In this document: positions 8,036 to 14,799 of the stretch, one piece after another
Layout of the letters: each line of letters starts with the position of its first letter
How positions within the stretch are numbered: position 1 is the stretch's first letter
From: Spirochaetota bacterium
Lineage (GTDB): Bacteria > Spirochaetota > Brachyspiria > Brachyspirales > JACRPF01
NCBI GenBank assembly: GCA_016214035.1
Contig: JACRPF010000009.1
Span: 90,901-154,900 of the forward strand
Length of the DNA stretch: 64,000 nt
Direction of reading: 5' to 3'
The notes under the pieces: generated by a model
What the model was told of the DNA's origin: nothing
Database searches by the model: none
What the model saw: the letters and a program-made list of their open reading frames with translations, nothing else
Translations under genes and position numbers: made by a program

Positions 8036-8793
8036 GCGCTGTACACGCCTCCGTTGATGTCTATCGTCGCGCCGGTGATGAAGCCGTCGTATTCCGATGC
8101 GAGGAACGCCACCGTCCGCGCTACATCCTCGGGTGTACCCGCGCGTCCCACCGGTATGCCGGCAATCGTCGCGTCGGCGCTTTCTTTGGTGGTATGCGTG
8201 TTGTGAAAATGCGTGCCGAGGATAAGCCCGGGAGCGACCGCATTCACGCGTACACCTTTGGGCGCAAGCTCGTTGGAGAGCGCGCGGGTGAATGTAAGTA
8301 CGGCGCCTTTTGCCGTCGAGTAGATGAGCGATCCCGGATGCCCTCCTTTTCGCCCTGCAAGCGATGCGAGATTGATGATGCTGGCACCATTCGCCTTGAT
8401 GAGATGCGGCGACGCCTCGCGCGTCACATACACCATAGAATTGACGTTGATGTCCATAATCTTCGCGATGTATGCCGCGTCGATATCGGCGATGGTTTTT
8501 CGGCCCACAAGGTCGCCGGTGTTATTCACGAGTATGTCGATGCCGTTGAGGAATGCGGCGACTTCGCCAACAAGACGCTTTGCCTCGGATTCTTTTGTGA
8601 GGTCCGCCTGAAAACCCTTCGCACGTACGCCGAATGATTTTGACGCGGCGGTAAGCTTCTCGGCGCCGTCCTTGCTCGAGAAATAATGTATCGCTACATC
8701 GGCGCCCTGACGCATAAGCTCTTCCACAATGGAATAGCCGATGCCCTGTCCTCCGCCGGTGATGAACGCGCGTTTGCCTTTCAGTGAACCCAT
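8032..8793 (-). CDS. SDR-family NAD(P)-dependent oxidoreductase
   Basis: 253 residues, classical short-chain dehydrogenase. The dinucleotide-binding motif TGGGQGIG is at residues 12-19, followed by NNTG near 90-93 and the catalytic Ser144, Tyr158 and Lys162 (YxxxK). The C-terminal part is INGG. Closest classical types are glucose-1-dehydrogenase or 3-ketoacyl reductase-like proteins acting on sugar or polyol hydroxyls. AAAGGAG lies 8 bases before the ATG. It sits between two UroD-like genes (12-bp gap and 4-bp overlap), suggesting oxidation or reduction of a sugar derivative in the same pathway. The substrate is not predictable. Confidence 0.92.
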   Translation of the reverse strand: MGSLKGKRAFITGGGQGIGYSIVEELMRQGADVAIHYFSSKDGAEKLTAASKSFGVRAKGFQADLTKESEAKRLVGEVAAFLNGIDILVNNTGDLVGRKTIADIDAAYIAKIMDINVNSMVYVTREASPHLIKANGASIINLASLAGRKGGHPGSLIYSTAKGAVLTFTRALSNELAPKGVRVNAVAPGLILGTHFHNTHTTKESADATIAGIPVGRAGTPEDVARTVAFLASEYDGFITGATIDINGGVYSA

Positions 8794-8805
8794 GGAAATG
8801 CTCCT

Positions 8806-9768
8806 TTAATCAACATACTCTTTTATGAATAAAATGTTTTCTTCCGGCGTCTCATACGGTATCGCTCCGGTGCCGAGCAGTAAGCCGTTATGCCGCTGTG
8901 CGAGTTCGAGTATCTCATCGATCTCACGTTTGATGTCGTCCTTCGTTCCGTACGAATATGTCTGCGTTTTCATGTTCACGCGGACCTTAACGCCCGGGAA
9001 CGGTTTTATCGCGGCAAGAAATTCTTCACGATTGGTTTCCGCCGGACATATCACGAAGTTCGTGCCGGTGGCAACCATGTGCGGAACGATGGGCGCGGTG
9101 TTGCCGCCGATGATGCAGGGAACGGAATTCCCGAGTATCGATGCAACGCCCCGCATGATTTCTTTAAGCACGGGGAGTTCTATGTCACGGAACTGATCGG
9201 GTGACAAAAGCGGCGGTGCCGCCCCCGACTCGAAGAACGCAACGGATAATCCGTTGTCTTTGATGTATTGCGTAAATGCGATCTGTCCGGGAATGAGCCG
9301 TGCAAGGAACTCGCGAGTCGCGTCCGGTTCCATCGCCGCCGCTATCATGAGCGTTTCCATGCCGAGAAGGCTCTGCGCCAGCGAGAACGGTCCGCTCACC
9401 GGAACTCGTACATCGGCTTCGGGAAACCGCGCCTTGAAATCGCGGGCGACGTTTACCACGAGCGCAAGACGTCCATCTTTTACCGGATTGAACGGTGTGA
9501 GCGCCCGTGTCTCATCGATTGACGCGAACAGCGACGCGTGAATCGCCGGAATCGTGTTGTCCTTACAAGGCTCGATGACACATCCATACGCTTCGGCTTC
9601 GGTATTGTAAATGTCTATGCCGATGACCACGGGCGAATGCCGGTACAATTCGTACGCCCTGCTGTGCGCCTCAAGCATGAGCGCTCCGCTGCGTGACACG
9701 TCCCACGGCGAGCGGCCGATGACTTTTGCCGCATGCTCGTAGATCGAGAGTGAAAGCGGAATTTTCAT
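8806..9768 (-). CDS. UroD-like superfamily protein, divergent metal site
   Basis: 320 residues, shorter than its paralogues here. The UroD-like fold is recognised from SLAQSLLGMETL, the LSPDQFRDIELPVLKEI segment and the ending TGAIPYETPEENI. In place of the HxC zinc motif it has CIIGGNTAPI near 218-226, and C241 in ICPAETN is the only cysteine left at the distal ligand position. A methyltransferase zinc site is therefore probably incomplete. It lies 2 bp after the dehydrogenase gene and 12 bp before the SDR gene, so it belongs to the same transcript. It may act together with the second UroD-like protein of this operon. No reaction can be assigned. Confidence 0.8.
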   Translation of the reverse strand: MKIPLSLSIYEHAAKVIGRSPWDVSRSGALMLEAHSRAYELYRHSPVVIGIDIYNTEAEAYGCVIEPCKDNTIPAIHASLFASIDETRALTPFNPVKDGRLALVVNVARDFKARFPEADVRVPVSGPFSLAQSLLGMETLMIAAAMEPDATREFLARLIPGQIAFTQYIKDNGLSVAFFESGAAPPLLSPDQFRDIELPVLKEIMRGVASILGNSVPCIIGGNTAPIVPHMVATGTNFVICPAETNREEFLAAIKPFPGVKVRVNMKTQTYSYGTKDDIKREIDEILELAQRHNGLLLGTGAIPYETPEENILFIKEYVD

Positions 9769-9770
9769 GA

Positions 9771-10829
9771 TTACGGTTTAAAGATGACGCCGAGCATTTT
9801 TTCAGGCGTCTGCATCGCTTTACCGGTCTCTTCTTCAACGCGGTCAAGCGGTATGCGGTGCGTGGTGAGCGCGTCGACGTTCACTTTGCCCTCACCGATA
9901 AGCCGCATGCAGAGCGCGAGGTTCGTTTTCGTCGTCCAGCGCATCGCCACCAATGGATAATCCTCGCCGTGTTCCCAGATAGGGTCGTGATACCCGAAAC
10001 CGGTGCGCGAACAGCGGCGTATGTCGATGTTGTTCATCCCGCCAATCATGCCGTCGTAGGCGAACGTGGGCCAGCCGACGATCATGATGCGTCCCATCGA
10101 GTGGCCGTCCGGCGAAAGCTTCATGCAGTCGACGAGCCGGTTCACCGTTTCATCGCACGGCCCCGCGTTGGCGAGCACCGCCGCGTCAAGTCCGCTGCCG
10201 TTCGTAAACTTTTTCGTCGCTTCAATAACGCCTGCGTCCGACATGGCCGTTTCGATGCCGAATTTCTTCGCGGTGTCGAGACAGAACGGATTGATGTCCC
10301 AGCCGATAGGATAATTCCCGGCAAGCTGATAGAGCCGCGCCGTGAGCGTACCGACGATGCCGAGGCCCACGATGCATACATACTCGCCGAATTCCGGCTG
10401 TCCGCGCCGAACCACATGCATTGCGGTGGCAAGGAGCATCGCGTATGCGCCCTGGTCGAACGATACATTATCGGGAAGCGGTATGCAGAGATTATGCGGC
10501 ATCACCGCATAGTCGGTGTGCTGCGCAAATCCCCAGCCGATGCAGGCAACGCGGTCGCCCTTTTTATATTCCGTCACACCTTCACCGATTTCTTCTATAA
10601 TACCGGCGTTCGAATAACCGAACGGTGACGGTTTTTCGTTCGGATCGGGGTTATTGCGTTTCTTACTGAATGCCACCCAGCCCTTGAGCTCCGTGCCCGG
10701 GCTCACGAGAGATGACTGCACTTTTACGAGCACGGTGCCTTTTTTAAGCTGCGGCATGTCCTGTTCGATGAGCCGTATGATGCCGTCGCCGCCGCGTGTC
10801 GCTACTTTTCGTTTGGATGGGATGTTCAT
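9771..10829 (-). CDS. Medium-chain (zinc-type) alcohol/polyol dehydrogenase family protein
   Basis: 352 residues with the MDR layout: a GroES-like N-terminal domain (about 1-150), a Rossmann domain with VGLGIVG at about 173-179, and a C-terminal return to the catalytic domain. The N-terminal segment SSLVSPGTELKGW lacks the catalytic Cys zinc ligand of classical alcohol dehydrogenases. It resembles the SxxSPGTE group often found in sugar catabolism clusters. AAGGAG lies about 8 bases before the ATG. Transcript context: 85 bp downstream of the TIM-barrel isomerase-like gene, separated by a strong hairpin, and 2 bp upstream of a UroD-like gene. A sugar or inositol-like substrate is likely but not proven. 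Confidence 0.88.
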   Translation of the reverse strand: MNIPSKRKVATRGGDGIIRLIEQDMPQLKKGTVLVKVQSSLVSPGTELKGWVAFSKKRNNPDPNEKPSPFGYSNAGIIEEIGEGVTEYKKGDRVACIGWGFAQHTDYAVMPHNLCIPLPDNVSFDQGAYAMLLATAMHVVRRGQPEFGEYVCIVGLGIVGTLTARLYQLAGNYPIGWDINPFCLDTAKKFGIETAMSDAGVIEATKKFTNGSGLDAAVLANAGPCDETVNRLVDCMKLSPDGHSMGRIMIVGWPTFAYDGMIGGMNNIDIRRCSRTGFGYHDPIWEHGEDYPLVAMRWTTKTNLALCMRLIGEGKVNVDALTTHRIPLDRVEEETGKAMQTPEKMLGVIFKP

Positions 10830-10851
10830 TGGTTTATTCTCCTTGTGTTGT

Positions 10852-10907
10852 TAGAGACAGCGGGGTACGGTTCCCGAGCGCTGTCGAGCGATGCCCCGCT
10901 GTCTCTA
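10852..10907 (-). promoter_or_regulatory. Intercistronic 14-bp-stem hairpin
   Basis: Arms 10852-10865 (TAGAGACAGCGGGG) and 10894-10907 (CCCCGCTGTCTCTA) are perfectly complementary around a 28-nt loop. The hairpin lies 7 bases after the TIM-barrel gene stop and about 22 bases before the dehydrogenase start. No T-run follows on the minus strand, so it is unlikely to be a full intrinsic terminator. An mRNA-stabilising or processing hairpin, or a partial attenuator setting different expression levels within the operon, is more likely. Confidence 0.65.
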
Positions 10908-10914
10908 TGTGTAT

Positions 10915-11787
10915 CTATTTCGCTCCGGTACTCTTCCAATCCGTCGATGTTTTCTGCGCTCCGGTTCCGTCTTCCGCCATGAGTTTTTTAATGTACGCGA
11001 GGTCTTTCTTCACGAGCGCCGCAGCCGCATCGTTCATGAGCTGACCCGGACCCGACGGGTCGGAATACTCGGCGGGCAGACATATCGTTCCCGTGTACCC
11101 GCGCGTGCGAAGCGCGTTGATCATCGTGCGCCACGAATAACCGGCATGCTGAGCGGTGGTCCAGAGTATCTTCCACTTAGCCTCGTCCTCGTCCGGGCCG
11201 TTGACACGCCAGTGACTTGCCGACTTGAAATTCATCATTCCCAGATGCGGCCAGACGATATCGAGCGCCATGGTCTCGGGTTCACCGTCCACCGCGCAAT
11301 GGGCCGGATCGAGCACGGCGCATACCTGTTTCGGGTCGTAGTTCTCTATCAGATGCATGAGCCCGATGGCGCTGCCCACCATGTAATCGCAGTGGTTCTG
11401 TACCCCGATAGCCACCTTGTTTTTTGCAAGTGACGGCAGCAGCTTATCGAATCCGTCGCGCACCTTTTTCTCGGTCGCATAATAACCTATTTTCATGTCG
11501 ATGCCCACGCAGATGCGGATGATGGGAACACCAGCTTCACCGCAGGCGGCAATCGTTTTTTCATCGGTATCGCCGGCAATGCTTCCGATGATAAGTCCGC
11601 GGTCTTTGAAAACTTTCACCGCATTCGGCAGATCCTTCGCTATCGCATCGGGCGTCACCTGATATCCGGCACGTACCGCGAGCTCCACGCCGTCAAAACC
11701 GGTCTCCTTCACAAAGTCGGCGAGATGCTCGATGCTCATGTCTTTTGCCGTCCACGGTTTCGTGAATACGGTAAGCTTGTTCTTCAT
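10915..11787 (-). CDS. Sugar phosphate isomerase/epimerase (xylose isomerase-like TIM barrel)
   Basis: 290 residues. The AP-endonuclease-2/xylose-isomerase-like barrel is recognised by GFDGVELAVRAG near 30-41, GVQNHCD near 128-134, AVLDPAH at 157-163 and CLPAEYSD at 236-243. Likely metal ligands are D160, H163 and E240; the usual Glu of the ENH motif is replaced by Gln130. Such enzymes catalyse keto-aldose isomerisation, epimerisation or 3-keto-sugar hydration in the cytoplasm. AAGGAG lies about 9 bases upstream of the ATG. It follows the MFS gene on the same strand with an 83-bp gap that may carry its own promoter. Confidence 0.85.
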   Translation of the reverse strand: MKNKLTVFTKPWTAKDMSIEHLADFVKETGFDGVELAVRAGYQVTPDAIAKDLPNAVKVFKDRGLIIGSIAGDTDEKTIAACGEAGVPIIRICVGIDMKIGYYATEKKVRDGFDKLLPSLAKNKVAIGVQNHCDYMVGSAIGLMHLIENYDPKQVCAVLDPAHCAVDGEPETMALDIVWPHLGMMNFKSASHWRVNGPDEDEAKWKILWTTAQHAGYSWRTMINALRTRGYTGTICLPAEYSDPSGPGQLMNDAAAALVKKDLAYIKKLMAEDGTGAQKTSTDWKSTGAK

Positions 11788-11818
11788 ACAGGGCGTCTCC
11801 TTATCGATTCGTGCTTAT

Positions 11819-11852
11819 ATAATAATCAGGATCCGCTATCCGTCTTTGTCAA
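11819..11852 (-). promoter_or_regulatory. Possible promoter upstream of the TIM-barrel gene
   Basis: On the minus strand a perfect TTGACA (11852-11847) is followed by an AT-rich GATTATTATATAA segment. The TATTAT at 11824-11819 is 22 bases away, and an alternative GATTAT at 11827-11822 is 19 bases away, so spacing is not ideal. If used, it would let the isomerase-to-mutarotase genes be expressed apart from the MFS transporter. Confidence 0.35.
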
Positions 11853-11870
11853 AAATGAAGAAAAATTTGC

Positions 11871-13259
11871 CTATCGCGGAGCGGCGTTCCGGCCCGATGT
11901 TCTCAGGAGCGTTCCGGCCGCGCAGACAACCGTGAAAATGATGATGAGGATCCGCATGGCGGCGAGGAATTGCGGATGATATACAGGTGTCACGCGTACA
12001 CCGTGGAGAAACAGCGCGAAGACTATCATCACGATACCCATGCTGAATATCTGACCGATGAGGCGCATCGTGCCCACGATGCTTGACGCAACGCCGTACG
12101 ACCGTGCTGCTACCGCATGCATGGCCGCCGTGGTGTTCGGCGACGAGAAAAAGGCGAACCCGAGCCCGAGTATCGCGAGTGCGGTGATGATGAGCCAGAA
12201 CGGCGTATCGGTGCCGGTGAACACGAGTATGAAAAGACCGAGCGCGGTAAGCCCCATGCCGAATGCGGCGATGCCGTCGGGCGGCCGCTTGTCGGAAAGT
12301 CGTCCTGCGAACGGCGAAAATACCGTCTGTATGACAGGCTGCACCAGGAGCATAAGTCCCGCCTGTCCCGGGGTGAATCCTTTTATGTACTGCAGATAGA
12401 GACTGACGAGAAATCCGACGGCAAACGTTGCGCTGTAGTTGATGAGCGCTCCGCTTACGGCGAACGAGAACGGCCGGTTGCCGATGAAGAGTTTCAGATC
12501 GATAACCGGTTCTTTCACGCGTGTCGTGTACAGGATAAACGCGGTTATACCGGCAATGCTGACGGCGATGATGGCCCACGCTGTCGGATGCGGCAGCCGT
12601 GAAAAGCCGACAATAAGGAGAAGGAGCGATACTGCATAGAGGAGCGAACCTGGTATGTCGAAGCGTTCACCGCGGGCCTGCGCCCATTCGCCTTTGAGCT
12701 TCAAAAAAACTACAGCCGCTGCGACGAGTCCGAGCGCCGCATTCACAATGAAGATGCTCTGCCAGCCGATATACTGCGTCATGAGTCCGCCGAACAGCGG
12801 TCCGAGCGACGCGCCGAGATACACTGATGCGACATTCAAACCGAGCGCCCTGCCGCGCTCCTCGGGCGGGAACACCGATACGAGTATGGTCATCCCGGTT
12901 CCGAATATCATCGCCCCGGATATGCCCTGGATGAAGCGCATTGCGATGAACAGTGTCCCCGTGGGAGCGTACGCGGTGACTACGGACAGCACCGCATATG
13001 AGATGATGCCGATGATGTATATTTTCTTCCGCCCCACGATGTCAGACAGTCTGCCGAACGGTACGAGGAACATCCCCGCCGCGAGGAGATACGCGGTGAG
13101 CACCCAGTTGAGCGAGAGCGCGTCAAGATGAAATTGCCGCCCGATGGTGGGCAGCGCCACCGTGAGCGATGAGCCCATAAATGGTGTGAGGAATGAGCTG
13201 ACCAGCGCTGCGGTAAGTGCAGCAGATTTCTGCGTATCGGGATGCATAGTAGTTATCAT
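11871..13259 (-). CDS. MFS transporter, DHA2 (EmrB/QacA-like) family
   Basis: About 462 residues of hydrophobic helices, consistent with a 14-segment DHA2 carrier. Motif A is GRLSDIVGRKKIYIIG near 70-85. The N-terminal segment LVSSFLTPFMGSSLTVALPTI is typical of drug:H+ antiporters and related solute exporters. I place the start at the ATG at 13259 and not 13268, because a TATTAT box (13272-13267) lies over the first ATG and ends 7 bases before the second, with TTGAAT 16 bases upstream; neither ATG has a Shine-Dalgarno. It is the first gene of the catabolic run, so it may import or export a pathway sugar or intermediate, although the family is better known for efflux. Confidence 0.88.
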   Translation of the reverse strand: MITTMHPDTQKSAALTAALVSSFLTPFMGSSLTVALPTIGRQFHLDALSLNWVLTAYLLAAGMFLVPFGRLSDIVGRKKIYIIGIISYAVLSVVTAYAPTGTLFIAMRFIQGISGAMIFGTGMTILVSVFPPEERGRALGLNVASVYLGASLGPLFGGLMTQYIGWQSIFIVNAALGLVAAAVVFLKLKGEWAQARGERFDIPGSLLYAVSLLLLIVGFSRLPHPTAWAIIAVSIAGITAFILYTTRVKEPVIDLKLFIGNRPFSFAVSGALINYSATFAVGFLVSLYLQYIKGFTPGQAGLMLLVQPVIQTVFSPFAGRLSDKRPPDGIAAFGMGLTALGLFILVFTGTDTPFWLIITALAILGLGFAFFSSPNTTAAMHAVAARSYGVASSIVGTMRLIGQIFSMGIVMIVFALFLHGVRVTPVYHPQFLAAMRILIIIFTVVCAAGTLLRTSGRNAAPR

Positions 13260-13266
13260 ATATTCC

Positions 13267-13294
13267 ATAATATCTCAGGTCATACAATATTCAA
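13267..13294 (-). promoter_or_regulatory. Predicted leaderless promoter of the MFS gene
   Basis: On the minus strand, TTGAAT (13294-13289), 16-bp spacer, TATTAT (13272-13267), then 7 bases to the ATG at 13259. Transcription starting 7-8 bases after the -10 box would begin at the A of the start codon, and no ribosome-binding site is present. Confidence 0.5.
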
Positions 13295-13316
13295 GCAATT
13301 ACCCTGTTTGATAGTT

Positions 13317-13340
13317 GTTATAAATTCTGTTATAAATTCT
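13317..13340 (+). repeat. Perfect tandem 12-bp repeat abutting a -35 box
   Basis: GTTATAAATTCT occurs twice in direct tandem (13317-13328 and 13329-13340), and its last base is the first T of the TTGACA box. The position and the 12-bp period suggest a regulator site or an UP-like AT element for the rightward promoter. Confidence 0.6.
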
Positions 13341-13368
13341 TGACAAAAGGATAAAACGGCACTATTAT
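13340..13368 (+). promoter_or_regulatory. Sigma-70-type promoter of the CsgG-like/PKD operon
   Basis: TTGACA (13340-13345), 17-bp spacer, TATTAT (13363-13368): a consensus -35 and five of six at -10. The expected start near 13375 leaves a long 5' leader before the first gene at 13650. Confidence 0.65.
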
Positions 13369-13649
13369 ATATAAAGTACTTTGGTGGTTCTTTCATTATA
13401 TGAACGTGTAGCAATTCGGGGTGTGCCGCTGTGTATTATCACGTTTTAAAAAAGCCTAATGGTATAACGTTTACAAACAGCGCACTATACGTGTGTCATG
13501 GTGTAAAAAAAGACATCGTTACTGTAATGGCAGGTTTTATCATGTTGTTGAAGTCCTGTAATTGCATGCGATTGTTCACCTTTTTCTTTCACGTTGGCTA
13601 TTATATTCGGTTATAGTTCTCATATAAAAATATATAGTGAAGGTGCGGT

Positions 13650-14777
13650 ATGAAAAAAAACGTACTGATTCTTCTTGTGACTGTATGTGCAATGTCGTTT
13701 TCTCTGCATGCCGGCCAGAAGCCCAATAAAACGCGTGTCGGTATCATCGATTTTACGACGAAAGGCGGCGTTGCAGCCTCCGACGCCGAAACGATAGGCG
13801 AAATATTCAGAAGCAAACTGGTTACCCGGGACGTGTTTGACGTGTTGGAACGCAATTCGATGAACAGTATCCTCAAAGAGCAGGAACTGCAGAATACCGG
13901 CTGTACGGAATCCTCCTGCGCTGTGCAGATAGGTAAGATCCTCAATATGGAGTACATGATCTACGGTCAGATAATGCAGGCGGCGGGAAGTTTCTATCTG
14001 ACCATCAAGATGATCCATATCGAATCGTCAAAAGCCATTATCAGCATCGACGAAAAATATAGCGGTGTCGATAACGTCATCGAGGATATGAGCTCGATAA
14101 TAAAAAAACTCACGGAGAACAGCAAGGTGCGAAAACGTGCCGAGAACATCACCGACGGCAACGGTATGCTGAAAATATCGTGCACGCCCCCGGGAGCGCA
14201 GGTTGTCGTGAACGGCCGCAAAGCGGGACAGGTGCCCATACTCATTGAGGCGAAAGCGGGTGTCTATGATATATCCATATCGTCAGACGGCTATATGTCC
14301 AAGAAATTCAAATTTACCGTTGAAGAAGGTCTGATAAACGAGATCAGCGAGACCCTGACGGCGGGTCTCGGCCTCGAGGAGGCGGAACGCAAACGCAATG
14401 ACTACTTCTGGGGCTTTGTGCGGAACAGCAGCATCACCGCATTGTGTGCCGGCGCGGCTGTGGGCTCGGTGCTCGTGGGGAATTTTTACAATGATCAGGG
14501 CGGTACGGTGTATAAGCAGTACGTCACATCGTATGCGAGCAGCGATTCCACGCAGCTGGGCGATCTGTTTCAGCAGCACTTCGATACCGCGGACACCTTT
14601 TTCTTCGCCGCGGAAAGCCTTACGGTTGCCGGCGCGGTCTTCGTGGTCTTTTCTGTCATTGACTATCTGCAGTGGAACTACTACACGGAAGCAGCGAACA
14701 AGATATCGCCGTTTACGTTCAATGTGAAGCCGATACCGTACGGCGGTACGGCGGTTTCTGTCTCCATGAAATTTTAG
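13650..14777 (+). CDS. CsgG-like envelope protein with PEGA domain
   Basis: 375 residues. Signal peptide (1-21), then a CsgG/curli-assembly-like domain (about 26-155) with VGIIDFTTKGG, VLERNSMNSILKEQELQNTGC and a Cys pair C85/C90, then a PEGA domain (about 173-240, CTPPGAQVVVNGRKAG...DISISSDGYMSKKF). The C-terminus has two hydrophobic segments near 260-277 and 315-340. CsgG-like domains are periplasmic or outer-membrane linked; PEGA domains are usually surface or periplasmic binding modules. First gene of an operon with two PKD-LamG proteins (22-bp and 5-bp gaps), so it may help their export or anchoring. It is a paralogue of the protein at 26227-27627, which keeps the same GCT-x3-C motif. 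Confidence 0.8.
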   Translation: MKKNVLILLVTVCAMSFSLHAGQKPNKTRVGIIDFTTKGGVAASDAETIGEIFRSKLVTRDVFDVLERNSMNSILKEQELQNTGCTESSCAVQIGKILNMEYMIYGQIMQAAGSFYLTIKMIHIESSKAIISIDEKYSGVDNVIEDMSSIIKKLTENSKVRKRAENITDGNGMLKISCTPPGAQVVVNGRKAGQVPILIEAKAGVYDISISSDGYMSKKFKFTVEEGLINEISETLTAGLGLEEAERKRNDYFWGFVRNSSITALCAGAAVGSVLVGNFYNDQGGTVYKQYVTSYASSDSTQLGDLFQQHFDTADTFFFAAESLTVAGAVFVVFSVIDYLQWNYYTEAANKISPFTFNVKPIPYGGTAVSVSMKF

Positions 14778-14799
14778 GGAATTTGAAAGGGATATTGAG

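Larger units (their letters stand above)
13269..13649. other. Divergent intergenic region between MFS and CsgG-like operons
   Basis: 381 AT-rich bases with the leftward MFS promoter at the left end and a strong rightward promoter at 13340-13368. The rightward transcript would carry a leader of about 270 bases before the CsgG-like ATG at 13650. I recognise no riboswitch in it. A second weak -10 (TATTAT, 13599-13604) near the gene could give a short leader instead. Short open frames here have no ribosome-binding site. Confidence 0.6.

Noticed and set aside
13375..13649. Riboswitch in the long leader of the CsgG-like gene
   Set aside because: Looked for c-di-GMP, cobalamin and similar cores; no convincing conserved segments found by eye.
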